18,509 nucleotides of DNA from assembly GCA_910585815.1 (NCBI GenBank), contig CAJUFJ010000064.1, forward strand, positions 1 through 18,509. The letters run 5' to 3'. The notes beneath the pieces were generated by a model. It did not search any database. It was given only the letters and a program-made list of their open reading frames with translations, and had not been told where the DNA came from. The position numbers and the translations under genes are program-made. The DNA comes from an uncultured Oscillospiraceae bacterium (GTDB taxonomy: Bacteria; Bacillota; Clostridia; Oscillospirales; Oscillospiraceae). Positions 1 to 6,432 of the stretch are shown here, piece after piece; positions within the stretch are counted from its first letter, which is position 1, and each line of letters starts with the position of its first letter.

Positions 1-453
1 ATGTGCGGCCGCCAGGCCATCGACGGCGACACCGCCCAGGTGGGCCCCCAGATTGCCGAGAAGCTGGGCCTGCCCCAAGTGTCCTACGCCGCCGAGATCA
101 CCAAGGAGGGCGACACCATCACCGTCAAGCGGATGCTGGAGGACGGCTACATGACCATCAAGGTGAAGACCCCCTGCCTGATCACCTGCATCAAGGAGCT
201 GAACACCCCCCGCTACATGAGCGTGGGCGGCATCTATGAGTGCTACTCCAAGCCCTATGAGATCTTCGACTACAACACCCTGAAGGATCATCCCTTCATC
301 GACAAGGACACCATCGGCCTGAGCGGCTCCCCCACCAACATCCTGACCTCCTTCACTCCTCCCCAGAAGGGCGCCGGCATGATGCTGGAGGGCGCCGACA
401 AGGCCACCTGCGACAAGCTGGCCGGCATCCTGGCCGCCAAGCATATGATCTGA
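1..453 (+). CDS. etfB: Electron transfer flavoprotein subunit beta (C-terminal 150 aa; 5' end outside window)
   Basis: This is the C-terminal part of EtfB, the AMP/FAD-binding small subunit of the heterodimeric flavoprotein that exchanges electrons with acyl-CoA dehydrogenases. The visible part opens with the family signature CGRQAIDGDTAQVGPQIAE, which belongs to the nucleotide-binding region. It continues through the typical CLITCIKELNTPRYMS segment and ends at a TGA at 451-453. Full-length EtfB is about 260 aa, so roughly 110 residues lie upstream; the ATG at base 1 is internal, not the start. etfA follows after 18 bp with its own ribosome site, the usual operon order. The codons are strongly biased to GGC/GCC/CTG/AAG, as in highly expressed genes. 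In clostridia such Etfs often bifurcate electrons with butyryl-CoA dehydrogenase, but no dehydrogenase is visible here, so that role is inferred. Confidence 0.95.
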   Translation: MCGRQAIDGDTAQVGPQIAEKLGLPQVSYAAEITKEGDTITVKRMLEDGYMTIKVKTPCLITCIKELNTPRYMSVGGIYECYSKPYEIFDYNTLKDHPFIDKDTIGLSGSPTNILTSFTPPQKGAGMMLEGADKATCDKLAGILAAKHMI

Positions 454-471
454 GAAGGGAGATAGAAGAAT

Positions 472-1611
472 ATGTCTACTTTTAATAGTTCCGATGTCGC
501 TGCCTTCAAGGGCGGAGTCTGGGTATTCTGCGAGCAGCGCCAGGGCAGCATGATGCCCACCTCCTACGAGCTCATCTCCGAGGGCCGCAAGCTGGCCGAC
601 GAGCTGGGCACCAAGCTGTACGGCATCCTGCTGGGCGAGGGCATTGAGGGCATCGCCAAGGAGCTGGGCGGCTACGGCGCCGACGGCGTCTATGTCTGCG
701 ACCACCCCATGCTGAAGGACTACACCACCGACGGCTACACCAAGGTCATCTGCGACGTGATTGAGGAGTACAAGCCCGAGATCATGCTTATCGGCGCCAC
801 CAACATCGGCCGCGACCTGGGCCCCCGGTGCGCCGCCCGGCTGCACACCGGCCTGTGCGCCGACTGCACCCACCTGGACGTGGATATGGGCATCTACAAG
901 GACTTCCTGAAGGAGAACTCCACCCTGGCCCCCGAGCGCATCGACGCCACCAGCCACGCCATGGTGCTGGGCCAGAAGCACGATGTGTCCCGCGACCTGA
1001 AGATGACCCGTCCCGCCTTCGGCGGCCACCTGATGGCCTCCATCATCTGCCCCCGGTTCCGTCCCGCCATGGCCACCGTCCGCCCCGGCGTGATGAAGAA
1101 GGCCGCCTTCGACCAGGCCAAGGCCGATGCCTGCGAGATCATCAAGCCCGAGTTCACCCTCACTGCTGACGACATGCAGACCGAGGTGGTGGAGGTCGTC
1201 AAGGCCGCCAAGAAGCTGGTGGACCTGATCGGCGCCGACGTGGTTGTCTCCGTGGGCCGCGGCATCTCCAAGGACGTGGAGGGCGGCATCAAGCTGGCCG
1301 AGGAGCTGGCTGAGGTCCTCGGCGGCGTCGTGGGCGGCTCCCGTGCCACCATCGACTCCGGCTGGCTGTCCGCCGACCACCAGGTGGGCCAGACTGGCAA
1401 GACCGTTCATCCCAAGATCTATGTCGCTCTGGGCATCTCCGGCGCCATCCAGCACAAGGCCGGTATGCAGGACTCCGAGTGCATCATCGCTGTCAACAAG
1501 AACGACACCGCCCCCATCTTCGAGATCGCCGACTACGGCATCTGCGGCGACCTGTTCAAGGTCACCCCGCTGCTGATCGAGGCCATCAAGGCCGCCAAGG
1601 CTGCGAAGTAA
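472..1611 (+). CDS. etfA: Electron transfer flavoprotein subunit alpha
   Basis: EtfA is the large Etf subunit. Its C-terminal domain holds the FAD that shuttles electrons to the partner dehydrogenase. The 379-aa product has the N-terminal Etf fold (about residues 13-210, with the IGATNIGRDLGPRCAARL stretch). The C-terminal FAD-binding domain carries GGSRATIDSGW (from 288), HQVGQTGKTVHPK (303-315) and YVALGISGAIQHKAGM, all hallmarks of the family. The ATG at 472 has an AAGGGAG-like ribosome site in the 18-bp gap after etfB. The length fits clostridial EtfA forms, which carry a slightly longer N-terminus than the roughly 320-aa classical forms but show no ferredoxin-like domain here. A strong intrinsic terminator follows at 1630, so etfA is the last gene of its operon. 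Confidence 0.96.
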   Translation: MSTFNSSDVAAFKGGVWVFCEQRQGSMMPTSYELISEGRKLADELGTKLYGILLGEGIEGIAKELGGYGADGVYVCDHPMLKDYTTDGYTKVICDVIEEYKPEIMLIGATNIGRDLGPRCAARLHTGLCADCTHLDVDMGIYKDFLKENSTLAPERIDATSHAMVLGQKHDVSRDLKMTRPAFGGHLMASIICPRFRPAMATVRPGVMKKAAFDQAKADACEIIKPEFTLTADDMQTEVVEVVKAAKKLVDLIGADVVVSVGRGISKDVEGGIKLAEELAEVLGGVVGGSRATIDSGWLSADHQVGQTGKTVHPKIYVALGISGAIQHKAGMQDSECIIAVNKNDTAPIFEIADYGICGDLFKVTPLLIEAIKAAKAAK

Positions 1612-1629
1612 GGGATTTTCCCAAGTTCA

Positions 1630-1665
1630 AGAGCGCCTGTCCAACCGGACAGGCGCTCTTTTTTT
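1630..1665 (+). terminator. Rho-independent terminator after etfBA
   Basis: A perfect 13-bp GC-rich stem (1630-1642 with 1647-1659) with an AACC tetraloop is followed at once by a run of seven T. It lies 18 bp after the etfA stop. Confidence 0.95.
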
Positions 1666-1675
1666 ATCTGTCTAC

Positions 1676-1704
1676 TTTTTTATTGCCCAAAAGTGTGCTA
1701 TAAT
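1676..1704 (+). promoter_or_regulatory. Extended -10 promoter for the Uma2 gene
   Basis: TATAAT at 1699-1704 is a perfect -10 box, preceded by TGC, which makes an extended -10. Seventeen bases upstream is only TTTTTT (1676-1681), a poor -35. The start codon lies 22 bp downstream, and the preceding operon is closed by a terminator, so an independent promoter is expected. Confidence 0.7.
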
Positions 1705-1726
1705 AGCAGTAAATTAGGAGGTGTGA

Positions 1727-2302
1727 ATGATGGCGCTGCCAGCGGAAGAAATGCGGTATACCTTTGCGGACTATCTCACCTGGGATGAAGACGACCATAT
1801 CGAGCTGATTTACGGTTATCCCTATATGATGTCGCCACCGCTTAGAATCCACCAAAAAGTCAGCGGCGCACTGTTTCGCCAGCTGGCAAACTATCTGGAC
1901 GGTAAGAAATGCGAAGTTTATTCTGCGCCCTTTGGCGTCCGACTTTTCGAGGAGGAGGGCGACAGGCCCGAGGATGTCAACACCATCGTGGAGCCGGACC
2001 TGGCCGTGGTTTGCGACCGCAACAAGCTGGATGACTACGGCTGCAAGGGCGCGCCCGATCTGATAATTGAGATTCTTTCCCCCTCCTCCCGGCGGCACGA
2101 CCGGATCGTCAAGCTGGACCTGTATCAGCGGGCTGGCGTCCGGGAGTACTGGGTGGTCAACCCGGAGGACCGGACCGTACAGGTCATGCTCCTGAAGGAC
2201 AGCTACCTGCTCCCCGTGGAGGACTACGGCCGGGAGGACATGGCGAAGGTCAACATCCTGGAGGACTGCACCATTGACCTCAGCAAGGTATTTTCTGAAT
2301 AA
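1727..2302 (+). CDS. Uma2 family (DUF820) PD-(D/E)XK nuclease-fold protein
   Basis: A 191-aa member of the Uma2/DUF820 family, a restriction-endonuclease-like fold common in cyanobacteria and gut clostridia; its biological role is not settled. The visible family hallmarks are the N-terminal YTFADYLTWDED-HIELIYG segment (E26), the EPDLAVV stretch (D91), PDLIIEILSPSSRRHDRIVK (D111, E115, K129: the PD-(D/E)XK-like core) and YWVVNPE (141-147). A TAGGAGG ribosome site at 1716-1722 serves either of two adjacent ATGs (1727 or 1730); the second has the more usual spacing. It is a single-gene unit with its own promoter and a following hairpin. Its first half is visibly less GC-rich than etfA, a mild hint of separate origin. 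Such genes are often scattered as singletons and no partner is evident here. Confidence 0.88.
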   Translation: MMALPAEEMRYTFADYLTWDEDDHIELIYGYPYMMSPPLRIHQKVSGALFRQLANYLDGKKCEVYSAPFGVRLFEEEGDRPEDVNTIVEPDLAVVCDRNKLDDYGCKGAPDLIIEILSPSSRRHDRIVKLDLYQRAGVREYWVVNPEDRTVQVMLLKDSYLLPVEDYGREDMAKVNILEDCTIDLSKVFSE

Positions 2303-2309
2303 ACCACAC

Positions 2310-2337
2310 AAAGGCCGGGGCTTTCGCCCCGGCCTTT
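2310..2337 (+). terminator. GC-rich hairpin after the Uma2 gene (left copy of a duplicated palindrome)
   Basis: A 12-bp perfect stem (2310-2321 with 2326-2337) with a TTTC loop sits 8 bp after the Uma2 stop. Only TTT within the stem and no T-run follow it, so termination may be partial. The identical 28-bp sequence recurs at 2621-2648. Confidence 0.65.
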
Positions 2338-2620
2338 AAAACCTCCGCCCCCGCAGGGACGACTCCCCCTGACAGGGGGAGATGTCGGCGAAGCCGACAG
2401 AGGGGGTAGGCTCCTTTTGAAAGGAGCTGTCAGCCGCAGGCTGACTGAGGATTGTATTTTGCCGAAGGCAAAATGTATGAAATAATCCTAATCCTTGTTT
2501 ACTTCGTATGTTTTGCTTCGCAAAACCCAATCCTCCGCCCCAGTGTGTGCACTGGGGCACCTCCTTTCAAAAGGAGGCTTTTTGCGCTCTGGGTCTCGCA
2601 GCTACTTCTTTGACAAGCTG
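2338..2620 (+). repeat. Multi-hairpin intergenic repeat element, copy A
   Basis: This is a MITE-like non-coding element of about 283 bp that recurs in inverted orientation at 10108-10400 with roughly 95% identity by eye. It is an ordered series of eight stem-loops: 2363-2381, 2383-2399, 2411-2426, 2429-2445, 2456-2474, 2510-2526, 2537-2558 and 2560-2577. An 8-bp outer stem (2447-2454 with 2528-2535) encloses hairpins five and six and their AT-rich linker. No transposase or credible ORF is inside. One end carries the motif CTTTGACAAGC. Related modules occur at 11757-11875. Confidence 0.85.
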
Positions 2621-2648
2621 AAAGGCCGGGGCTTTCGCCCCGGCCTTT
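2621..2648 (+). repeat. Right copy of the 28-bp palindrome flanking element A
   Basis: Identical to 2310-2337: a 12-bp stem with a TTTC loop. It directly follows the right end of element A, so the element sits between two direct copies of the same palindrome. It is also followed by a CACCTCCGCCC stretch resembling the start of element A. Confidence 0.9.
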
Positions 2649-2650
2649 TG

Positions 2651-2678
2651 CACCTCCGCCCGCCTGCCGCCATACAAT
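2651..2678 (+). promoter_or_regulatory. Sigma-K-like promoter upstream of dpaA
   Basis: CACC at 2651-2654 matches the sigma-K -35 pattern (mACm). Sixteen bases later CATACAAT (2671-2678) matches the -10 core CATAnnnT, lacking only the final A. The spoVF (dpaAB) operon is a known mother-cell sigma-K target in Bacillus, which supports the reading. The predicted start would leave a leader of about 40 nt containing a 6-bp hairpin (2693-2698 with 2705-2710) just before the ribosome site. Confidence 0.5.
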
Positions 2679-2725
2679 GGATTAGAAACCTGCCGCCGCT
2701 CCAACGGCGGTTCTGGAGGTATTCT

Positions 2726-3601
2726 ATGAAGCACGAATTAAACATCTGGGTGGTGGGCGGCGACCTGCGGCAGGAAAAGCTGGCCCAACTGCTGGCCGAA
2801 GACGGCCACACCGTCCATACCTACGCCCTGGGCCAGCCCCAGGAGGCCGTCTCCGGCCTTACCGCCGAGGCCGCCCTGCGCCAGGCAGACAAGGCGGACT
2901 GCGTCATTCTGCCTCTCACGGTCACCGTCGGGAATGGGCTGCTCAACGCCCCCCTCTCCCTGTCGGAGCACCCCCTGCCCCCCATTTTAGACCAGCTCTC
3001 CCCCCGGCAGTTCCTCTGCGGCGGACGGGTGGACCGGGAGACGGAGGAGCTGGCCCGGGAGCGCGGCCTCACCATTCACGACTACTTTGCCCGGGAGGAG
3101 CTGGCGGTGGCCAACGCCGTCCCCACGGCGGAGGGGGCCGTTCAGCTGGCCATGGAGCACCTGCCCATCACCATCCACGGCTCCCGGGTGCTTGTGATCG
3201 GCTTCGGCCGAGTGGGACGGCTCACCGCCCAGCGCTTCCAGGCCCTGGGTGCCCGGGTGAGCGTGGCCGCCCGGAAGTATGAACAGCTGGCCTGGGCCCA
3301 GGCTCTGGGCTTCGGCGGGGAACATCTGGCCCATCTCAAAGGCTGGCTGTGCGGCTACGACCTGATTGTCAACACCGTCCCCGCCCAGGTGCTGGGCCAG
3401 GAGGAGCTGGAGGACGTAAAGCCCGACTGCCTCATTCTGGACCTGGCCTCCAAGCCGGGAGGGGTGGACCTGGGCGCGGCCGGCGCGCTGGGTCTCACAG
3501 TGGTCTGGGCCCTGTCCCTCCCCGGCAAGGTGGCCCCGGTGACGGCGGGGGCCGCCATCCGGGACACCATCTATAACATGCTGCGGGAAATTGGAATGTA
3601 A
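2726..3601 (+). CDS. dpaA: Dipicolinate synthase subunit A
   Basis: DpaA (SpoVFA) pairs with DpaB to oxidise dihydrodipicolinate to dipicolinic acid in the mother cell; the product is pumped into the forespore as its calcium chelate. The 291-aa length fits the family. The N-terminus IWVVGGDLRQEKLAQLLAEDGH is characteristic, and a dinucleotide-binding Rossmann motif GFGRVG lies at residues 159-164. The C-terminal LILDLASKPGGVDL and ALSLPGKVAPVTAG segments are typical of SpoVFA. I start it at the ATG at 2726 because TGGAGGT lies 5 bp upstream; the frame stays open back to 2495, but that extension only crosses the repeat. dpaB follows after 74 bp. A sigma-K-like promoter lies upstream. Confidence 0.95.
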   Translation: MKHELNIWVVGGDLRQEKLAQLLAEDGHTVHTYALGQPQEAVSGLTAEAALRQADKADCVILPLTVTVGNGLLNAPLSLSEHPLPPILDQLSPRQFLCGGRVDRETEELARERGLTIHDYFAREELAVANAVPTAEGAVQLAMEHLPITIHGSRVLVIGFGRVGRLTAQRFQALGARVSVAARKYEQLAWAQALGFGGEHLAHLKGWLCGYDLIVNTVPAQVLGQEELEDVKPDCLILDLASKPGGVDLGAAGALGLTVVWALSLPGKVAPVTAGAAIRDTIYNMLREIGM

Positions 3602-3607
3602 CACGCT

Positions 3608-3647
3608 GCGGGGGCGGCCCTTGTCCGCCCGGAGCTCCCGCCCCCGC
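3608..3647 (+). other. Intercistronic hairpin between dpaA and dpaB
   Basis: A perfect 10-bp GC stem (3608-3617 with 3638-3647) closes a 20-nt loop within the 74-bp gap. No T-run follows (TCGTTT only), so it is more likely an mRNA stabiliser or weak attenuator than a full terminator. Confidence 0.5.
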
Positions 3648-3675
3648 TCGTTTAAAGTTGAAAGGAAGATTCTCA

Positions 3676-4254
3676 TTGGAAAATAAAACCGTAGGATTCG
3701 CCATGTGCGGGTCCTTCTGTACACACGCCAAGGCAATGGAGGCGCTGGAGCAGGTGAAGGCCCGGTTTGAACGGGTGGTGCCCATTGTCTCCCAGGTGGT
3801 GGCGGACACCGACACCCGTTTCGGCAAGGCGCACGACCTGATGCGGGAGATGGAGCGCATCTGCGACCACCGGGTCATCACCACCATCAAGGGGGCGGAG
3901 CCCATCGGGCCCCAGAAGCTCCTCGACCTGCTCATCATCGCCCCCTGCACCGGGAACACCCTGGGCAAGCTGGCGGCGGGGGTGACCGACTCCAGCGTCA
4001 CCATGGCGGCCAAGGCCCACCTGCGCAACGAGCGCCCGGTCCTCATCGCCCCCTCCACCAATGACGGGCTGTCCGCCTCCGCGGCCAGCATCGGCGCCCT
4101 GCTGCCCCGGAAATACATCTATTTCGTCCCCTTCGGCCAGGACGACTTTGAGAAAAAACCTACCTCTCTGGTGGCCGACTTCTCTCTGGTGGCCGACGCC
4201 GCCCAGGCAGCCCTGAAGGGAACCCAGCTTCAGCCGCTCCTGCTGCGGAGCTGA
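3676..4254 (+). CDS. dpaB: Dipicolinate synthase subunit B
   Basis: DpaB (SpoVFB) is the flavoprotein-like partner of DpaA in dipicolinic acid synthesis. The 192-aa product shows the family features: the start TVGFAMCGSFCTHAKAM (5-21), the phosphate-binding LIIAPCTGNTLGKLAAGVTD (86-105), and RPVLIAPSTNDGL followed by the C-terminal KYIYFVPFGQDDFEKKP. I choose a TTG start at 3676 because AAAGGA lies about 9 bp upstream and the sequence then aligns with the usual N-terminus. An in-frame TTG at 3658 would add six residues but has no ribosome site. Bacillus SpoVFB is about 200 aa, so this is essentially full length. It is followed by a long GC hairpin. Confidence 0.95.
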   Translation: MENKTVGFAMCGSFCTHAKAMEALEQVKARFERVVPIVSQVVADTDTRFGKAHDLMREMERICDHRVITTIKGAEPIGPQKLLDLLIIAPCTGNTLGKLAAGVTDSSVTMAAKAHLRNERPVLIAPSTNDGLSASAASIGALLPRKYIYFVPFGQDDFEKKPTSLVADFSLVADAAQAALKGTQLQPLLLRS

Positions 4255-4270
4255 CCCCCGCCGCAACTGC

Positions 4271-4300
4271 CAGGGCCCCCGGCGAAAACCGGGGGCCCTG
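4271..4300 (+). terminator. GC hairpin after dpaB
   Basis: A perfect 12-bp stem (4271-4282 with 4289-4300) with a CGAAAA loop lies 16 bp after the dpaB stop. No T-run follows, so it may pause or stabilise the 3' end rather than terminate cleanly. Confidence 0.55.
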
Positions 4301-4333
4301 CCAGAAAAGAGAGGGTACAATTGACTATATAAA

Positions 4334-4522
4334 CCGTCCGCAGACGGGGATTTTTGGTCTGCCGCACCGGAGCAGCTGCCCGCAGGGCGGCAGTGGGGCG
4401 CGTACCCCGCGCCGTAGGGCTTTGGTAATGGGACCAAATATGTCCGGGCTTCTGCGCAGTCTGCCGGACCGTGGGACCGCTTTTGCCGTCCCGGGAGGAA
4501 ATCAGATCAGTTCCTTGATCTG
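4334..4522 (+). other. Gene-free region packed with consecutive stem-loops (candidate structured RNA)
   Basis: I see no credible gene between 4255 and 4627. Instead there are seven successive inverted repeats: 4334-4347 (CCGTC/GACGG), 4359-4393 (7-bp stem), 4397-4413 (GGCGCG/CGCGCC), 4421-4438 (TTTGGT/ACCAAA), 4442-4469 (GTCCGG/CCGGAC, with a CTGCGCAG palindrome inside), 4473-4492 (8 bp with one mismatch) and 4503-4522 (CAGATCA/TGATCTG). The hairpin at 4597-4622, followed on this strand by CATTTTT, could end such a transcript. I could not find a convincing promoter, and I do not recognise a known RNA family. Confidence 0.35.
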
Positions 4523-4596
4523 CCCATAGGATACCACCTCCGGCCCTGTGATTCTTCACCAGAGTTGGAACTTTTTGTGAAAAATATGTGAAGACA

Positions 4597-4622
4597 ACCG
4601 GGACGGCTTCCGCCGCCCCGGT
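4597..4622 (-). terminator. Hairpin terminator for the 55-aa gene (possibly bidirectional)
   Basis: An 11-bp stem (4597-4607 with 4612-4622) is complete on the minus strand with one G-U pair, where it lies 5 bp after the stop of the small gene. The T-run is clearer on the plus strand (CATTTTT at 4623-4629), so it may serve both directions. Confidence 0.6.
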
Positions 4623-4627
4623 CATTT

Positions 4628-4795
4628 TTACATATCGTGTCCTTCCCGCTTCATCCGCATCTCCAGGGGATCGGCCATAGGGTCCTGGGCGTTTGTGGCG
4701 GTGTCGGTGCGGTTCTGGCCGGCAATGGGGGCGGAGCCCCGCAGGTCCCGGCCGGTGCGGGGATCCCGTACCGGTTGCTTTTTGGGTTTGCTCAT
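4628..4795 (-). CDS. Small basic protein of 55 aa, unknown function, probable forespore gene
   Basis: The 55-aa reading frame begins MSKPKKQPVRDPRTGRD and ends with the acidic/basic tail DPLEMRMKREGHDM. It is hydrophilic, rich in K, R, P, D and N, with no cysteine, signal peptide or membrane segment, so it is probably intrinsically disordered. I do not recognise the family; small size and composition recall minor acid-soluble spore proteins, but no signature is present. The start is well supported by AGGAGGTC (4801-4808 complement) at normal spacing. Upstream lies a sigma-G-like promoter whose -10-to-ribosome-site segment is almost identical to that of the DUF1540 gene at 8755-8931. A hairpin terminator follows. 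The promoter and the adjacent dpaAB suggest a sporulation role (inference). Confidence 0.7.
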   Translation of the reverse strand: MSKPKKQPVRDPRTGRDLRGSAPIAGQNRTDTATNAQDPMADPLEMRMKREGHDM

Positions 4796-4823
4796 GGTAA
4801 GACCTCCTTGTTTTGGATGGTCC

Positions 4824-4852
4824 TAGTATGTCCCAAGGCCCGGAAAAAATCC
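4824..4852 (-). promoter_or_regulatory. Sigma-G-like promoter of the 55-aa gene
   Basis: On the minus strand CATACTA (4824-4830) matches the sigma-G/F-type -10 box. Seventeen bases upstream GGATT (4848-4852) is a partial match to the GmATA-type -35. The 28 bp from this -10 to the ribosome site (4803-4830) match those of the DUF1540 gene at 25 of 28 positions. Confidence 0.55.
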
Positions 4853-4995
4853 AAACTCACGCCGCCTTTGTGCTAATAACGTCTGAAAGCCGTTCCCTCG
4901 GATTTCCGGCAGCAGAATACCGGCGAGCGGGACACACGCTGGAAGAAACGCATCAGATATTCAAGGTATCCCGCATTTCCTTGGGTACAATGACA

Positions 4996-5024
4996 TTGAC
5001 AGACGGCCGCAGTTGGATTATTAT
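4996..5024 (+). promoter_or_regulatory. Sigma-A promoter of the Rnf-like operon
   Basis: TTGACA (4996-5001), a 17-bp spacer and TATTAT (5019-5024) form a near-consensus vegetative promoter. The leader is about 75 nt and carries a hairpin (5070-5076 with 5083-5089) ending just before the GGGAGG ribosome site at 5091-5096. The 140 bp between this promoter and the divergent small gene's promoter show nothing further that I can identify. Confidence 0.8.
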
Positions 5025-5106
5025 GTATGCTGTATAAATGCAGCGATATTCCTGCCAATCTGTCGAAACGCGGTCCAAGCGCGGACCGCTGGGAGGTTTT
5101 TACCCT

Positions 5107-6432
5107 ATGACCCACTCCTTTTTCGGCGGGGTGTACCCCGCCACGCGGAAAGACATGACCCGGCGCAAGCCCCTGTCCCGGCTGTCCCGGACGCCCAAGG
5201 AAATTGTCATCCCCCTGATTATGTGCGCCGACGGCCCCTCCACCCCCATGGTGCGCCCCGGCGACCCCGTTACCATCGGCCAGCCCATCGCCCGGCGGGG
5301 CCAGACGGGGGCGGCCGCCTTTGCCAGCGTCTCCGGACGGGTGGCCGCCGTTGAGGACCGGCCCCACCCCTGGGGCGGCCGCTCTCCCGCCATCGTCATC
5401 CAGAACGACGAGCGCAACGAGCACTACGAGGGCCGCCCCGCCCCCCTGGACCCCCGGCAGCTCACCCTGGAGCAGCTGGTGGAGCGGGTGGAGTGGGCCG
5501 GCGTGGTGGGCATGGGCGGAGGGGCCTTCCCCACTTGGGAGAAGATTACCGCCGCCTTCGGCAAGGTGGACACCCTGATTGTCAACGTGGCCGAGTGCGA
5601 GCCCTATGTCACCGCCGACTACCGGCTGCTGCTGGAGCGCAGCGAGCACATCCTCCGGGGAGCCCAGGCCCTCGCCCGCTGCCTGCGCAGCGAGCGGGTA
5701 GTGGTGGTCACCGAGGGGGACAAGCTCAACGCCGTGGAGGCGGTGGAGCGCCGGCTGCGCCGGTCGGGCAACGGGCGGGTGCAGATTATCCCGGTGCGCA
5801 CCTGCTACCCCCTGGGGGCGGAGAAGCAGATTATTCAGACCGTTACCGGCCGGGAGGTGCCACCCGGCAAGGGGCCCATCGACGTAAACTGCGCCGTGTT
5901 CAACGTGGCCACCGTCTTTGCCATTCAGGACGCCCTGTTTCAGGGCCGCCCCCTCACCCACCGGGCGGTGACCGTCACCGGCGGGGCGGTCACCCGGCCC
6001 CGGAATTTGTGGGTGCCCATCGGCACCCCCCTGCGCCACCTGCTGGAGACCTGCGGCGGGCTGAAGGAGGAGGCCGACCTCACCCTCACCGGCGGACCTA
6101 TGATGGGGGTGGCCCTCCAGAGCCTGGACGCCCCGGTGATGAAGGACACCAACAGTCTGGTGTGCCTCACCGGCTGGGAGCACAAGCCCGACACCCCCGC
6201 CGGGGTGTGCATCCGCTGCGGCAAGTGCGTGGGGGCCTGCCCCATGCATCTGGCCCCCACCATCATCCGCCGGGCCCTGGAGGACCAGGACCTGGAAAAG
6301 CTGGCAAGATTCCACCTGGAGGACTGCAACGCCTGCGGTTGCTGCTCCTTTATCTGCCCCGCCCAGATTCCCCTGGTGGAGACGGTGGCCCAGGCCGCCA
6401 ACCTTGTTAAGAGAGGGGGGACCGCCCAATGA
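5107..6432 (+). CDS. rnfC: Rnf-type electron transport complex subunit C
   Basis: RnfC is the peripheral NADH/FMN and iron-sulfur subunit of Rnf complexes, which couple electron transfer between ferredoxin and NAD to ion transport. The 441-aa product starts MTHSFFGGVYPATRK, the usual RnfC N-terminus. It has the glycine-rich nucleotide/FMN motif GMGGGAFPT (135-143), then the NVAECEPYVTADYRLLLE segment. Two [4Fe-4S] cysteine sets follow: C368-x2-C371-x2-C374-x3-C378-P and C407-x2-C410-x2-C413-x3-C417-P. I use the ATG at 5107 rather than an in-frame ATG at 5038 because GGGAGG lies 10 bp upstream and the longer N-terminus has no family match. Its stop overlaps the next start (ATGA). Length and motifs are canonical. 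Confidence 0.93.
   Translation: MTHSFFGGVYPATRKDMTRRKPLSRLSRTPKEIVIPLIMCADGPSTPMVRPGDPVTIGQPIARRGQTGAAAFASVSGRVAAVEDRPHPWGGRSPAIVIQNDERNEHYEGRPAPLDPRQLTLEQLVERVEWAGVVGMGGGAFPTWEKITAAFGKVDTLIVNVAECEPYVTADYRLLLERSEHILRGAQALARCLRSERVVVVTEGDKLNAVEAVERRLRRSGNGRVQIIPVRTCYPLGAEKQIIQTVTGREVPPGKGPIDVNCAVFNVATVFAIQDALFQGRPLTHRAVTVTGGAVTRPRNLWVPIGTPLRHLLETCGGLKEEADLTLTGGPMMGVALQSLDAPVMKDTNSLVCLTGWEHKPDTPAGVCIRCGKCVGACPMHLAPTIIRRALEDQDLEKLARFHLEDCNACGCCSFICPAQIPLVETVAQAANLVKRGGTAQ

Noticed and set aside
2495..2725. Upstream in-frame extension of dpaA
   Set aside because: It reads through the repeat and duplicated hairpin; the ribosome site and family N-terminus place the start at 2726.
4321..4349. TTGACT at 4321 as a vegetative promoter for the stem-loop region
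   Set aside because: No -10-like hexamer lies at 16-18 bp; the position is within the first hairpin.
4230..4625. Minus-strand frame of 131 codons over the stem-loop region
   Set aside because: No ribosome site, no recognisable protein character, and it overlaps the dpaB end and the structured region.
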